Part shown: in pieces, positions 6,501 to 14,064 of the stretch
Layout of the letters: the number at the start of each line of letters is the position of its first letter
Position numbering within the stretch: position 1 is the stretch's first letter
Source of the DNA: CALSPH01 sp041690035
GTDB lineage: Bacteria; Bacteroidota; Bacteroidia; NS11-12g; UBA955
Direction of reading: 5' to 3'
Assembly (NCBI GenBank): GCA_041690035.1
Contig: JBDNFC010000117.1
Span: 1-16,810, forward strand
Length of the DNA stretch: 16,810 bases
Translations under genes and position numbers: made by a program
Notes under the pieces: model-generated
Told to the model about the DNA's origin: nothing
Databases searched by the model: none
Seen by the model: only the letters and a program-made list of their open reading frames with translations

Positions 6501-9500
6501 TAATTGAGATGATTTACATAGTTTTATTCTTTTTGAATAGATGATGCCCCTATAGCTTTCAATCTTTACATCTACTGCCACTTCATCACCACTGCTTATT
6601 ACTATTTCTGCTATATCTCCAATCTTATAATCTTTATTGTTTATTATACCAATAGATAAGGTGTTTTCTAAATCATATTTACCCGTTTTTGAAGGCAATA
6701 CATTTATTTGTTGAAAAGTAGTATGTCCAATTCCCAATTTATCTTTTGAAAAAATATTTATTTTATATTTACCTGGCTTACTTATCATTGGTAAATAATA
6801 TTCTACTTCGGTATAATCATTTAAAATATCTTTAAATACTTCTCGTGTTTCAACTACATTTTGATAGCTATAATCAGGAAAAAGTTTCTCAAAAGTACTT
6901 TTATCGTATAACTGTGTATCTGGTTTTTCCCATAATCGTTCTCTATAAATTTTTGATTTAGGCAATATTTTCTCTATGGTCAATACACCATTAAAAGGCT
7001 GTTTAACACCTTGCAAATTTTGAGCAAATATGCTACATTTTATTGGTTGATTTAAGTACTGATTTTCAGTTGCTGTTATTCCAATTATTAGGTCAGTTTT
7101 GGCCAAAAAAAGAGTGTAGTTACACTCCACTGTTTCGCCATTAATATCAGTTATTACTGCATTTATTGCAAAATTATAATTAATATTGTCAAGTTCATTA
7201 TCATTATCAGTTTTGGCATCAAAATCTATATAAAAAACACCTTTGTTATCAGATACCACAATAGCAGTTTTTAAAAGCATTGCCTCCTCTCCAAAATATC
7301 TTTTATACAATGAATTTTTACTTCTTGTTACAGTATACTTTACATTCGCATTGGCAATTCCATAACCGGCAAATGCTTTTACATTGCCTATTAATCTTAC
7401 AGCATCATTTAATTTATAGTTTACGATTGGTTCTAAAATTGTGGCTTCAAATTTTGACCTTTTATATTCTTCTACCTGAATATTTTTTGTTGCTAACATT
7501 TTTCCGTTCCAATAAAAAGATATATGAAAGGCTCCCATATTTTTGCCATTTTTTGGTAAAGAAAAATTACCATTTATACTCCCAAACTCATTACTGCTTA
7601 AATTTATTGTATCTACCAATTGTCCATTGTGATCTTTTAGTAGCACTTCTATTAATTGATTTGGCATTACCTCTTTTAACTCATTATTGTAAACAATAGA
7701 TTTAAAATAAATCAGTTGCCCTGGTCTGTAAATATTTCTATCTGTAAAAATGGTAATTTCGGTATTTTGTTTTTCTTGGTTTGGCAAACTAAAATTTCTT
7801 GCATCATAAAAATTGTTTAAAGCGATATTTTCCTTGTCAATTAAAACATAAAAAGACACATATCTTTTTGACAAAACATTAAGCGGCAATATAGCTGTGC
7901 CTTCTTTATCAGTCTTAAAATTAGCTATTTTTTTTGCAGCATATTTTCCGTTTATAAGGGTTTGTTCAAAAAGAGTGCAAGCTATGTTTTTGGCAAAATT
8001 TCCCGTTTTGGCATTATAAATTTGAAATGTATTGGCCTTATTGAGTTGATTTATAGAAATTACCCAAGCCAAATCTGTGATGTTAATAATATCAGAAAAG
8101 CTAGCCTTTCCATCTTTTACCGTATCTATATTAACTTTACTAAATTCGAAAATATATTGTCCCTTTGGCAATGGTCTTAAACCAATTTCTATACTGTGTT
8201 GCTGATAATCACTAAATGGCATTAAGTTTAAACTGTAATTCGCCACAATTTTTGCAGCAGAGTCAATACACTTTGGATGATCATAATAATTTGGATTGTT
8301 TTGTTTGCAAAGGTCATAATCTATAAAAGATATTTTCCAAACTTTTACATTCAAATTTACCATATTTTGATATGTAATTTTGGCCAAAATTGGTTTTTCT
8401 GGAGCGTTATTTCGCTCAATTTCAGTTGTAAAAAAAGCTGTTTCTATTTGCAACTTTAAAATTCTGAGTTGATTATTATTGCCAAAATCAGGGTACATTT
8501 CTAAAGCTTTTATAATTATTTCGCGCGCTTTTAAAGGATTTTTATCCAATAATTCGCTTGCTATCGCTTGCGCAAACAAATTGCTGTATTCAAATTGTTT
8601 GTATCTCAAATAAGCGGATTCTAGAGCCGATAACCAAATTTGATCAGTTATTCCTAAATTTATGGTGCGCGCATACTGCAATCTATTAAAATCGATTGTA
8701 ACCAGCAAATTATTGTTTTTAGTGCCTATACATCCTAATAACTCTTGAAACATTTTCAAAATCAAAAACTGATTTTTGGGGTCGGTTATATTTTCAAATT
8801 TATGATTAACAAATTCGTTTAAAGGTGCTAACACTAATTTTGTGTCTGGTTCGACATACAAAAAACTTGCTTCTAATGCAGCCTGTTTTAATATCGATAT
8901 AATTTCGATAATTACCAATTGTTCAACTGTATAATCGCCAATATTTGCAATAGTTGTATCTGACAAAATTGGCAAAATTATAGTGGCATCTGTAAGCAAT
9001 AAATTTTTTGAAGAATGATGGCTTATAAAACTTAAAGCAACACTGCACGCTTCAATTATTTTTAAATTCAATTTTTGTTTACTCCAGTTATTCCAATCTA
9101 AATCATTGTCATCATCAATCTGGCTATTTCTTTGATAATTATTTAATTTATCAGCACACTCTTGCGCCATCATAAGTTGTAAAAATGGAAGTGCCGATTC
9201 AAAATTTTTGCACTTTTCAATTTCTTTAATAAGTTTATAAAAACTGAAACTATCAGAATTGTCATCACTTATATCAATTTCAATTTGGCGAAGTCGCACT
9301 AAACTTTTGATATAAAAACCAACATTTTTTTCACTAAAAGCAGCTAAATTAGTTGCGCTCAATACTTTTTTTTCTGATAAGGGCAATTGCTCTTTTTGAA
9401 ATGAATCAATTAAAACATAAGCCGCTGTATAATCAAAACTTGATGATAATTTTTTAGGGTTTTCTTTTGCCATCATTTTACAAACCGAAAGAAAAATGAT

Positions 9501-9527
9501 AATTGAAAGGATGTTTTTTATTGTCAT
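3597..9527 (-). CDS. Alpha-2-macroglobulin family protein lacking the thioester cysteine
   Basis: A 1976-aa envelope protein; the family traps or inhibits foreign proteases. Residues 1-20 are a signal peptide ending MMA; C16 is not in a standard lipobox, so lipoprotein status is unclear. A mostly helical N-terminal region follows, with TPR-like stretches. The MG2 domain starts near 590, with the hallmark TDRNIYRPGQ at 595-604. The A2M domain begins near 1200 (AFFFPDLLTNKKG). The thioester-type helical domain includes NPSWYAVQSL and GGWAWYADMDANVYITQ (near 1540). A C-terminal beta domain runs from about 1850. Where Bacteroidota relatives have a CxEQ thioester motif this protein has KSADQ, with S1436 in place of Cys and D1438 in place of Glu, so no thioester can form. 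ATG start, 36 nt after the EamA gene; no pbpC neighbour is seen. Confidence 0.9.
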   Translation of the reverse strand: MTIKNILSIIIFLSVCKMMAKENPKKLSSSFDYTAAYVLIDSFQKEQLPLSEKKVLSATNLAAFSEKNVGFYIKSLVRLRQIEIDISDDNSDSFSFYKLIKEIEKCKNFESALPFLQLMMAQECADKLNNYQRNSQIDDDNDLDWNNWSKQKLNLKIIEACSVALSFISHHSSKNLLLTDATIILPILSDTTIANIGDYTVEQLVIIEIISILKQAALEASFLYVEPDTKLVLAPLNEFVNHKFENITDPKNQFLILKMFQELLGCIGTKNNNLLVTIDFNRLQYARTINLGITDQIWLSALESAYLRYKQFEYSNLFAQAIASELLDKNPLKAREIIIKALEMYPDFGNNNQLRILKLQIETAFFTTEIERNNAPEKPILAKITYQNMVNLNVKVWKISFIDYDLCKQNNPNYYDHPKCIDSAAKIVANYSLNLMPFSDYQQHSIEIGLRPLPKGQYIFEFSKVNIDTVKDGKASFSDIINITDLAWVISINQLNKANTFQIYNAKTGNFAKNIACTLFEQTLINGKYAAKKIANFKTDKEGTAILPLNVLSKRYVSFYVLIDKENIALNNFYDARNFSLPNQEKQNTEITIFTDRNIYRPGQLIYFKSIVYNNELKEVMPNQLIEVLLKDHNGQLVDTINLSSNEFGSINGNFSLPKNGKNMGAFHISFYWNGKMLATKNIQVEEYKRSKFEATILEPIVNYKLNDAVRLIGNVKAFAGYGIANANVKYTVTRSKNSLYKRYFGEEAMLLKTAIVVSDNKGVFYIDFDAKTDNDNELDNINYNFAINAVITDINGETVECNYTLFLAKTDLIIGITATENQYLNQPIKCSIFAQNLQGVKQPFNGVLTIEKILPKSKIYRERLWEKPDTQLYDKSTFEKLFPDYSYQNVVETREVFKDILNDYTEVEYYLPMISKPGKYKINIFSKDKLGIGHTTFQQINVLPSKTGKYDLENTLSIGIINNKDYKIGDIAEIVISSGDEVAVDVKIESYRGIIYSKRIKLCKSSQLIKIPIIEKDQGGISISAKTVKNYRSFDQNTALSVPYFTKQFGYKWSTFRDKTLPGAKEKWIITLTEPERDKIIAEHLASMYDLALDKLWSANEFNFFPYNNYYGQWTNMAEFNSTSNYFYEDYTSIAGDDNINLPSLHLIDRYRHNNYYRSFAADSMRYKNANIISSLNQSPNNEVKNDFLVSDSESIVENINPLLIRQNFNETAFFFPDLLTNKKGELVLEFTIPESITTWKFLLLGHTKDLHIGKMTSQITATKSFMIQPDIPRFFREGDKIAIATKVVNLDTLDCTAMVYLNITDAITKEKLNWAGNNAAQSILVMANNSSMVVFEILIPDFTGPIDIEIIADNGSVKDGELHQIPVLSNRKLITTSLPITVTEKGTQNLIFKALKNAKSGTMKTVNFSAEMCSNPSWYAVQSLGFLKNNDEKSADQVFNKLYANAIVNHILMNTSGIKKMVENWHKNGDKDSQILLSKLALNENVKSTLLSETPWVNESISEQERIKNLILLFDESKNKEALKSTFELLKSMQSYNGGWAWYADMDANVYITQSIIIGFGKLTYLGIDISAYQSVISAAISFLDLAAESEYNEAIKKTKKNVFISPISIQYLYCKAYFLNLGFNKNHAVVKYFLQEAAANWQTQSLKNQAQTAMALYTIDSSNNVTVAIIKSLKERAIYNPTLGMYWKNNIGGYYWYDAPISTQAAIIEAFVANNQDGKLIAQQQIWLLRQKQTQHWETNAATADACFALLMHGSLLDNTMQVSIENDVGKINTADGLARSGYVSAVLAIDNITAKSAEIKVNANGNGFAYGAIYWQYLENLEKIPSNNSGLGIEKKLYKEIYTIEGVKKQLLSSNDTVNVGDIIDVRLTIYCDRNMEFVHIKALRGSGTEPIDVISGFQYLNNIAYYKSTLDASSNFFIENLAKGNYQINYKLKVQQTGKYNAGLATIQCFYAPEFVGNSQNIVLNVKLSKN

Positions 9528-9563
9528 AAAATATTTTCAAAATTATAAAGAATTAAACCGCAA

Positions 9564-10460
9564 TTACTTTGCCATTCTATCGCCTTGACGAATAATATAA
9601 ACAGCAAAAAGTATTATTAACATGCCCATAACCTGTAAAGGCCGTATATTTTCATGATCCCAAATGCCCCAAAGTAAAGCAAAAACAGGCATTATAAATG
9701 TAACACTAGAGGCAAACATTGCCGAGTTTAGCTGTACCAATTTATTAAATAATACCATACTTATAGTGCTGCCTACTATGCCTAAAATAGCTAAAAGCAT
9801 AAGTGCATTTATAAATTGTGTGTCAAAAACCAAAGGCATTTTGGTATGTGTAAAAGGCAAAACTAACAGGCCAAAACAACCGCCAATTAAAAAAGGTGTT
9901 GCGCCACTAATAATTGGCTTCAAATTTTGAAGTTTAGATTTAATAGTATTTACACTTATGCCATAACAGAAAGAGCCCAATACCGGCAACATATAATAAA
10001 ACCATAAATTGGGCACCTGCACATTCATAGTATCCTTACCTTGTAAAACAAGAATGCATCCTAATATACCTAAAAAAGCTCCCAAAAAATGAAACCTTTT
10101 TGGCACAAAATCATACAACCACATGCCCAATAAAAGTGTAAATATCGGTGACAATGCATTCAATATCCCCGAAGTGGCACTGTTAATTCTAGAGCTGGCA
10201 AAAGCAAATAACAAACTGGGTATTATATTTCCTATGATGCTCACAATGAAAATACCGCTCCATTCAGCTTTTTTAATCTTGTGCAGATGCTTATATACCA
10301 GTGGAATAGCAATTGCACCTGCAAAAATCAACCGTAAGGCACTTATTTGCCAAAACGAGAATACTACACTCGCTTTTTTCATTATAATAAAAGAAGATCC
10401 CCATACAGCGCCTAAGCCCAATAAAAGAATAAAAGATAATAACTTGTGATTGTCTTTCAA
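9564..10460 (-). CDS. DMT-superfamily transporter with two EamA domains
   Basis: A 298-aa inner-membrane protein with about ten hydrophobic helices forming two EamA repeats, roughly residues 8-140 and 150-290. AVWGSSFIIMKKA near residues 18-31 is the usual start of the first repeat. Family members export amino acids, metabolites or drugs by proton exchange; the substrate cannot be read from sequence. The start is TTG followed by AAA: an in-frame stop lies 15 nt upstream and the next Met is residue 27, which would remove most of the first helix. It begins 4 nt after the RDD gene stop, so translation is probably coupled, and the macroglobulin gene follows closely. Confidence 0.92.
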   Translation of the reverse strand: MKDNHKLLSFILLLGLGAVWGSSFIIMKKASVVFSFWQISALRLIFAGAIAIPLVYKHLHKIKKAEWSGIFIVSIIGNIIPSLLFAFASSRINSATSGILNALSPIFTLLLGMWLYDFVPKRFHFLGAFLGILGCILVLQGKDTMNVQVPNLWFYYMLPVLGSFCYGISVNTIKSKLQNLKPIISGATPFLIGGCFGLLVLPFTHTKMPLVFDTQFINALMLLAILGIVGSTISMVLFNKLVQLNSAMFASSVTFIMPVFALLWGIWDHENIRPLQVMGMLIILFAVYIIRQGDRMAK

Positions 10461-10464
10461 TTTT

Positions 10465-11172
10465 TTATCTTGTTAATAGAATATAATCTGTTAAAATTTT
10501 AGTTAAAAACAACTCATCACCATCAGATTTATCTTCAATTTTTAGCAAAACTTTCACCTTAGCAGCTACTTGATTTATAATCAAATTTCGGGGTTTACTT
10601 GGCTTTTCATTCAATAAATTTTTAATTACTAAAATGTCTTTTTCACGCATCCTTTTTACTTGTGGATATTTGAATACAGGGCTATTTGATTTAGATAAAT
10701 TTGCAATTTCTTGTAGACTAAAATTAGGGATGTTTCTTTTTAAAACAACAGTTGTTCCTGCAAATTTATCTCCCAAACTTTGCCCATATTTGGTGTAATA
10801 TATTAGCAATGCTGGCATTAAACCAAATGTTAGCAAAATTTCTGTTAGTTTTAACACATACCGGGTAAAATAGGTAGTAAAATTACAGCTTTTTCCATCC
10901 AAACTAATTACTGTTAAACCCAAAAGTCTTTTTCCCACACTTTGTCCATCAAAATACACCTCTGCCACCAATGGTAAAAAAAACAGGAAAATCAAAATGA
11001 TAAAGCCGATTATTTCTTTATCACAAAATAAAAAGCATATATAAATTAGTAGCAGTCCAATAATAAAATAACTAATTAAATCTATAATAAAGGCAGCAAT
11101 GCGCTGCAATGATGTAGCTATTTCGTATGTTACTTTAACACCAAAACCATTTTGATAATGCAATAATTTCAA
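10465..11172 (-). CDS. RDD family membrane protein
   Basis: A 235-aa protein whose first 150 residues form the RDD domain: LQRIAAFIIDLISYFIIG begins helix 1, EVYFDGQSVGKRLLGLTVIS joins helices 2 and 3, and YGQSLGDKFAGTTVVLKR ends the domain. About 85 charged, soluble residues follow, with no match I recognise. RDD proteins have poorly known roles; some are implicated in ion transport. The only available start is TTG-AAA at 11170-11172; an in-frame stop lies 15 nt upstream and no ATG or GTG occurs before the domain. The usual Bacteroidota RDD neighbours (SpoIIM-like, DUF58, MoxR) are absent; instead it pairs with EamA, 4 nt downstream. Confidence 0.88.
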   Translation of the reverse strand: MKLLHYQNGFGVKVTYEIATSLQRIAAFIIDLISYFIIGLLLIYICFLFCDKEIIGFIILIFLFFLPLVAEVYFDGQSVGKRLLGLTVISLDGKSCNFTTYFTRYVLKLTEILLTFGLMPALLIYYTKYGQSLGDKFAGTTVVLKRNIPNFSLQEIANLSKSNSPVFKYPQVKRMREKDILVIKNLLNEKPSKPRNLIINQVAAKVKVLLKIEDKSDGDELFLTKILTDYILLTR

Positions 11173-11193
11173 ATTAATCTTATTTTAAGCCCA

Positions 11194-11201
11194 CAAAAAT
11201 A
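11194..11201 (-). promoter_or_regulatory. Possible -7 element upstream of the RDD gene
   Basis: The minus-strand sequence TATTTTTG matches TAnnTTTG and would give a leader of about 15 nt before the TTG start. I see no -33 TTTG at the right distance, and chance matches are frequent in such AT-rich DNA. Confidence 0.3.
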
Positions 11202-11254
11202 AACCAATTACGCTTAAATTATTGGATAAATTATTTAAGACTAATTACTATTTA

Positions 11255-11353
11255 TTATAATTTATTTGGTAAATAAAATTCAGCTGCATTTTTGATTAAT
11301 GCTACCAAAGTTTCTTTGTTGAACCCTTCCCAATTAATCCAATCCCATCTTAG
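11255..11353 (-). pseudogene. Out-of-frame C-terminal tail of the oxygenase gene
   Basis: Past the early stop of the oxygenase gene, the neighbouring frame stays open from 11356 to a TAA at 11255-11257 and reads like protein: WDWINWEGFNKETLVALIK, then NAAEFYLPNKL. The main frame ends KTKMGLD at 11334. Joining the two gives a continuous KMG-W-INWEGF sequence with a net one-base shift near 11340-11356. This looks like the original C-terminus, lost to a small indel. A sequencing error or true frameshifting would look the same. Confidence 0.6.
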
Positions 11354-12368
11354 TTTTCAGCATTTTTTGATTACTCAACATTTGCTCATAACTTGGCGTT
11401 TTATGCGTTAAAAACAAAGTATTTTTTCTAACTGTATTTACTGTTTTAACCAAAGCATCCTTAACAGTATTGGCAGACAATCCAACACAATCTGCAACAA
11501 AAGAGCCAAGCAAATACCTGATTTGAGCTTCCATTAAATTAGCCGCAGCTTGATTGGGCACAATGGTTTTGTAATAAGCCACAATCTCAGCAGTTAATAT
11601 TTTACCCTCCTTAGATGGTTTAAAATGCCTAAGCCTGATGGCTTTTTCTAACTCTATAGCTTCTAGATAGCTATTTGGCAACAAATCTTCATCCAAATGC
11701 AATTGATAACCTATGTATTTCCATAAGTAAAGAAAACAGCTGGTTTCTCTATCAGAAACATCGTATCCACCTTGTTTCATTCCTTTTATTATCAAAAAAG
11801 AAAAAGCCAAGTTTGTGCCCGCCATATCTTCTTGATTTATAGGTGCACCCCATTTTTCATTCCATGCTTGTCCATTTAATATATGATATCTTGCAATAGC
11901 GTGAATTAATCGTATTTTATTTATGAAAAAATAACCTGTGCCCTCTTTTTCAAAACTATTAGGACTGCAAACTCCAATAATAAATTCTGCAGTGTCTAAC
12001 AATCTTTTGTGGGTAGCTTTCCTCATCTTTTCAGACAAATATAATGCCTTATTTCCGGGTGATGCAGCATAACAATAGGGCAGAGATAAGGCACCTAAAA
12101 GGGTCATAATAGGCAATGCTTGTTTATAAAAAAATGATTGTCCTCGTTCAATTTTTTTATCATCATACCATAATGGTTTTGGCTTGCATGTGTAAAAAAA
12201 ATCCTTTATCTCGCTGTTTTCAATTTCACCTATTTTAGTTAATGGAAGTGAAAGTGCTTGATAAATAGCAGTAGCTTGGCCTTTTATAAAAAAATCATTC
12301 ACAAGTATATCTGCTGCTGAATCTGTAATTGCCCTTTGGCTATCTAAAAATGGAACTGTTGTTTTCAA
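11334..12368 (-). CDS. MpaB/Lcp-type oxygenase domain protein (DUF2236), probably 3'-frameshifted
   Basis: A 344-aa protein of the PF09995 family, which includes rubber oxygenase Lcp and the fungal MpaB/MpaB' oxygenases; characterised Lcp proteins bind heme b. The diagnostic core is KIRLIHAIARYH (R153, H156, R160), with H156 the likely axial ligand, followed by WGAPINQEDMAGTNLAFS at 173-190. No signal peptide is seen, unlike secreted Lcp, so it is probably cytoplasmic; the substrate is unknown. The start is TTG-AAA, because an in-frame stop lies 18 nt upstream and the next Met is residue 88. The C-terminus appears truncated by a frameshift, with a plausible tail continuing to 11255 in another frame. 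It probably has its own promoter, divergent from the S4 gene. Confidence 0.82.
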   Translation of the reverse strand: MKTTVPFLDSQRAITDSAADILVNDFFIKGQATAIYQALSLPLTKIGEIENSEIKDFFYTCKPKPLWYDDKKIERGQSFFYKQALPIMTLLGALSLPYCYAASPGNKALYLSEKMRKATHKRLLDTAEFIIGVCSPNSFEKEGTGYFFINKIRLIHAIARYHILNGQAWNEKWGAPINQEDMAGTNLAFSFLIIKGMKQGGYDVSDRETSCFLYLWKYIGYQLHLDEDLLPNSYLEAIELEKAIRLRHFKPSKEGKILTAEIVAYYKTIVPNQAAANLMEAQIRYLLGSFVADCVGLSANTVKDALVKTVNTVRKNTLFLTHKTPSYEQMLSNQKMLKTKMGLD

Positions 12369-12441
12369 TTGGTATTTTTTCTGTTAATAATATATCAACG
12401 ATTAAGTAAAAATTAGGTTTTAATAAACTTAAAATAAAACA

Positions 12442-12449
12442 TATATTTG
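12442..12449 (+). promoter_or_regulatory. -7 promoter element of the S4-domain gene
   Basis: TATATTTG matches TAnnTTTG exactly, with a T-rich GGTTTT about 22 bp upstream in the -33 position. Transcription would begin around 12454, which is after the GTG at 12449 and before the ATG at 12467. This decides the start codon in favour of the ATG and gives a leader of about 12 nt. Confidence 0.5.
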
Positions 12450-12466
12450 TGTTTAATAATTATATA

Positions 12467-12679
12467 ATGCCAGAAATTACTTTCAATTTATCCGAAGATT
12501 TTATTCCGCTTTCCAGTTTATTAAAAGCATTAAATATTGTTTCAAGCGGTGGGCAAGCAAAAATAATGATTGATGACGGAATGGTTCAAGTAAATGGGGT
12601 TACAGAATATCAAAAACGTAAAAAAATTAGAAAAGGAGATACCGTTTTAATTTCTAATGAAAAAATATGGATAGTTTAA
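12467..12679 (+). CDS. Small S4-domain RNA-binding protein (YbcJ/YaaA-like)
   Basis: A 70-aa protein made of one S4 RNA-binding domain: PLSSLLKALNIVSSGGQAKIMIDDG is the S4 helix pair and turn, MVQVNGVTEYQKRKKIRKGDTVLI the following strands. Free-standing S4 proteins of this size resemble E. coli YbcJ and are thought to bind structured RNA, probably rRNA or tRNA. The frame could be extended to a GTG at 12449, but the likely promoter lies there, so ATG at 12467 is preferred. It is the only clear plus-strand gene, divergent from the oxygenase and convergent with the flavoprotein; no clear terminator is seen in the 96-bp gap after it. Confidence 0.9.
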   Translation: MPEITFNLSEDFIPLSSLLKALNIVSSGGQAKIMIDDGMVQVNGVTEYQKRKKIRKGDTVLISNEKIWIV

Positions 12680-12775
12680 ATACCAAAAGTCTCCAATAGT
12701 AATTGATATTGCTTTTCTAGTGATTTAAATGTAAGAGAATAGGAAGTTTTTATAATACTGATACTGTAGTTACTG

Positions 12776-13966
12776 TTATTCTAAATCATTAAGATGTTGT
12801 GCTAAAAATGCACCCATACTAAAACAAGCTTGCAGCAAGTATCCACCTGTGGGTGCATTCCAATTAAGCATTTCGCCTAAGCAAAAACTATTGGGAATTT
12901 TTTTTAATTCAAAAAAAGCATTTACCTCATCTAATGCAATGCCACCTATGGTAGAAATGGCCTCATCTACAAGAGCAGATTGTGTAATTGATATTGGAAA
13001 ATTCGAAATAGCATGTGTAAGTTTTAAATCGTTTAAATAATCTTCTTTACTTAAATTCATTTTTAAAAGTTGTATTTGTGTAGCACTCAATTTTAAATGA
13101 TTTTTAAGTACATAAGTTCTGTTTTTTCCTTTTGATAAATTTAGTTTTTCATTTACTTGCTCAATACTTAACATTGGTTTTAGATTAATGTAAATTTGTG
13201 CTTTTCCTTTTTTTAATAATGCTTGTTGAATTTGTTTACTTAATGCATATATTGCATTGCCTTCTATGCCAAATTCAGAAATAACTAATTCGCCTTTACT
13301 TATATATTTCCCAATACGAATGCTTATATTTTTCAATGGTTTTCCTGCATGGTTTTTAATAAAATTTTTATCCCAAGCCACACCAAATGCACAATTGGCT
13401 GCCAAAAAAGGTTTGGTTTCAATGCCTTTATTCTCAAAAATATTTTTCCAAATTCCATCAGACCCAGTAACTTTCCAACTTGCGCCACCCATAGCAAATG
13501 CAGTATAATCTGCGCTAACAACACCCCCATTTTTAAACAACAGTTTCATATTTGCATCCCAGCCTGTCCATTGATGCTCAAATTTAAAAGACACATTTTT
13601 TTGTTTTAATTCAGTAACTAAAGCGTTTAATACCGTTATAGGTTTAATGCTTTTGGCAGGAAACACCCTATTGCTACTGCCTATAAATGTTTCAATACCC
13701 ATGCTTTGCAAGGTGTTTCTTAAGTCAAAATTGGAAAAAGACAATAAAGCAGACTTTAGAAAAACACTTTGATCATACTGCTTTATCATTAATTCAATAT
13801 CAGAAGCATGCGTAAGATTTAATCCACCGTCACCCGCCACCAAAAATTTTCTGCCAAGGGTTCTATTTTTTTCATAAATAGTAACACTATATTTTGTTGC
13901 ATCTAATTTTAGCGCTAGCATAATTGATGCTGCTCCACCCCCTATAATTGCAAGCGTTTTTTTCAA
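12776..13966 (-). CDS. BaiN/HI0933 family FAD-dependent oxidoreductase (TIGR03862-like)
   Basis: A 396-aa flavoprotein. The N-terminal Rossmann motif IIGGGAASIMLAL (G9, G10, G11) and E32 at the end of the second strand bind FAD. GRKFLVAGDGGLNLTH (38-53) is the family signature, and the C-terminal NAPTGGYLLQACFSMGAFLAQ closes the FAD site. The length is normal for the family. Relatives include E. coli YhiN and clostridial BaiN; the physiological substrate of this branch is not established. The start is TTG-AAA: an in-frame stop lies 15 nt upstream, and starting at M16 would delete the glycine motif. Monocistronic, about 98 bp downstream of the HerA-like gene and convergent with the S4 gene. 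Confidence 0.9.
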   Translation of the reverse strand: MKKTLAIIGGGAASIMLALKLDATKYSVTIYEKNRTLGRKFLVAGDGGLNLTHASDIELMIKQYDQSVFLKSALLSFSNFDLRNTLQSMGIETFIGSSNRVFPAKSIKPITVLNALVTELKQKNVSFKFEHQWTGWDANMKLLFKNGGVVSADYTAFAMGGASWKVTGSDGIWKNIFENKGIETKPFLAANCAFGVAWDKNFIKNHAGKPLKNISIRIGKYISKGELVISEFGIEGNAIYALSKQIQQALLKKGKAQIYINLKPMLSIEQVNEKLNLSKGKNRTYVLKNHLKLSATQIQLLKMNLSKEDYLNDLKLTHAISNFPISITQSALVDEAISTIGGIALDEVNAFFELKKIPNSFCLGEMLNWNAPTGGYLLQACFSMGAFLAQHLNDLE

Positions 13967-14064
13967 AAGTAGCGCAAATTAATATTTTTAGTTTGTATTA
14001 CACAAACCCTAATTTTGCATTAGCTATTTATTTATTTTTTGAAACAATTAAAAAACACTGCCTT

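Noticed and set aside
12680..12775. Protein-like minus-strand frame between the S4 gene and flavoprotein, including SLEKQYQLLLETFGI
   Set aside because: It is about 34 codons after a stop, with no ATG, GTG or useful TTG start, and the flavoprotein already ends where its family should. Most likely a chance open frame in AT-rich DNA.
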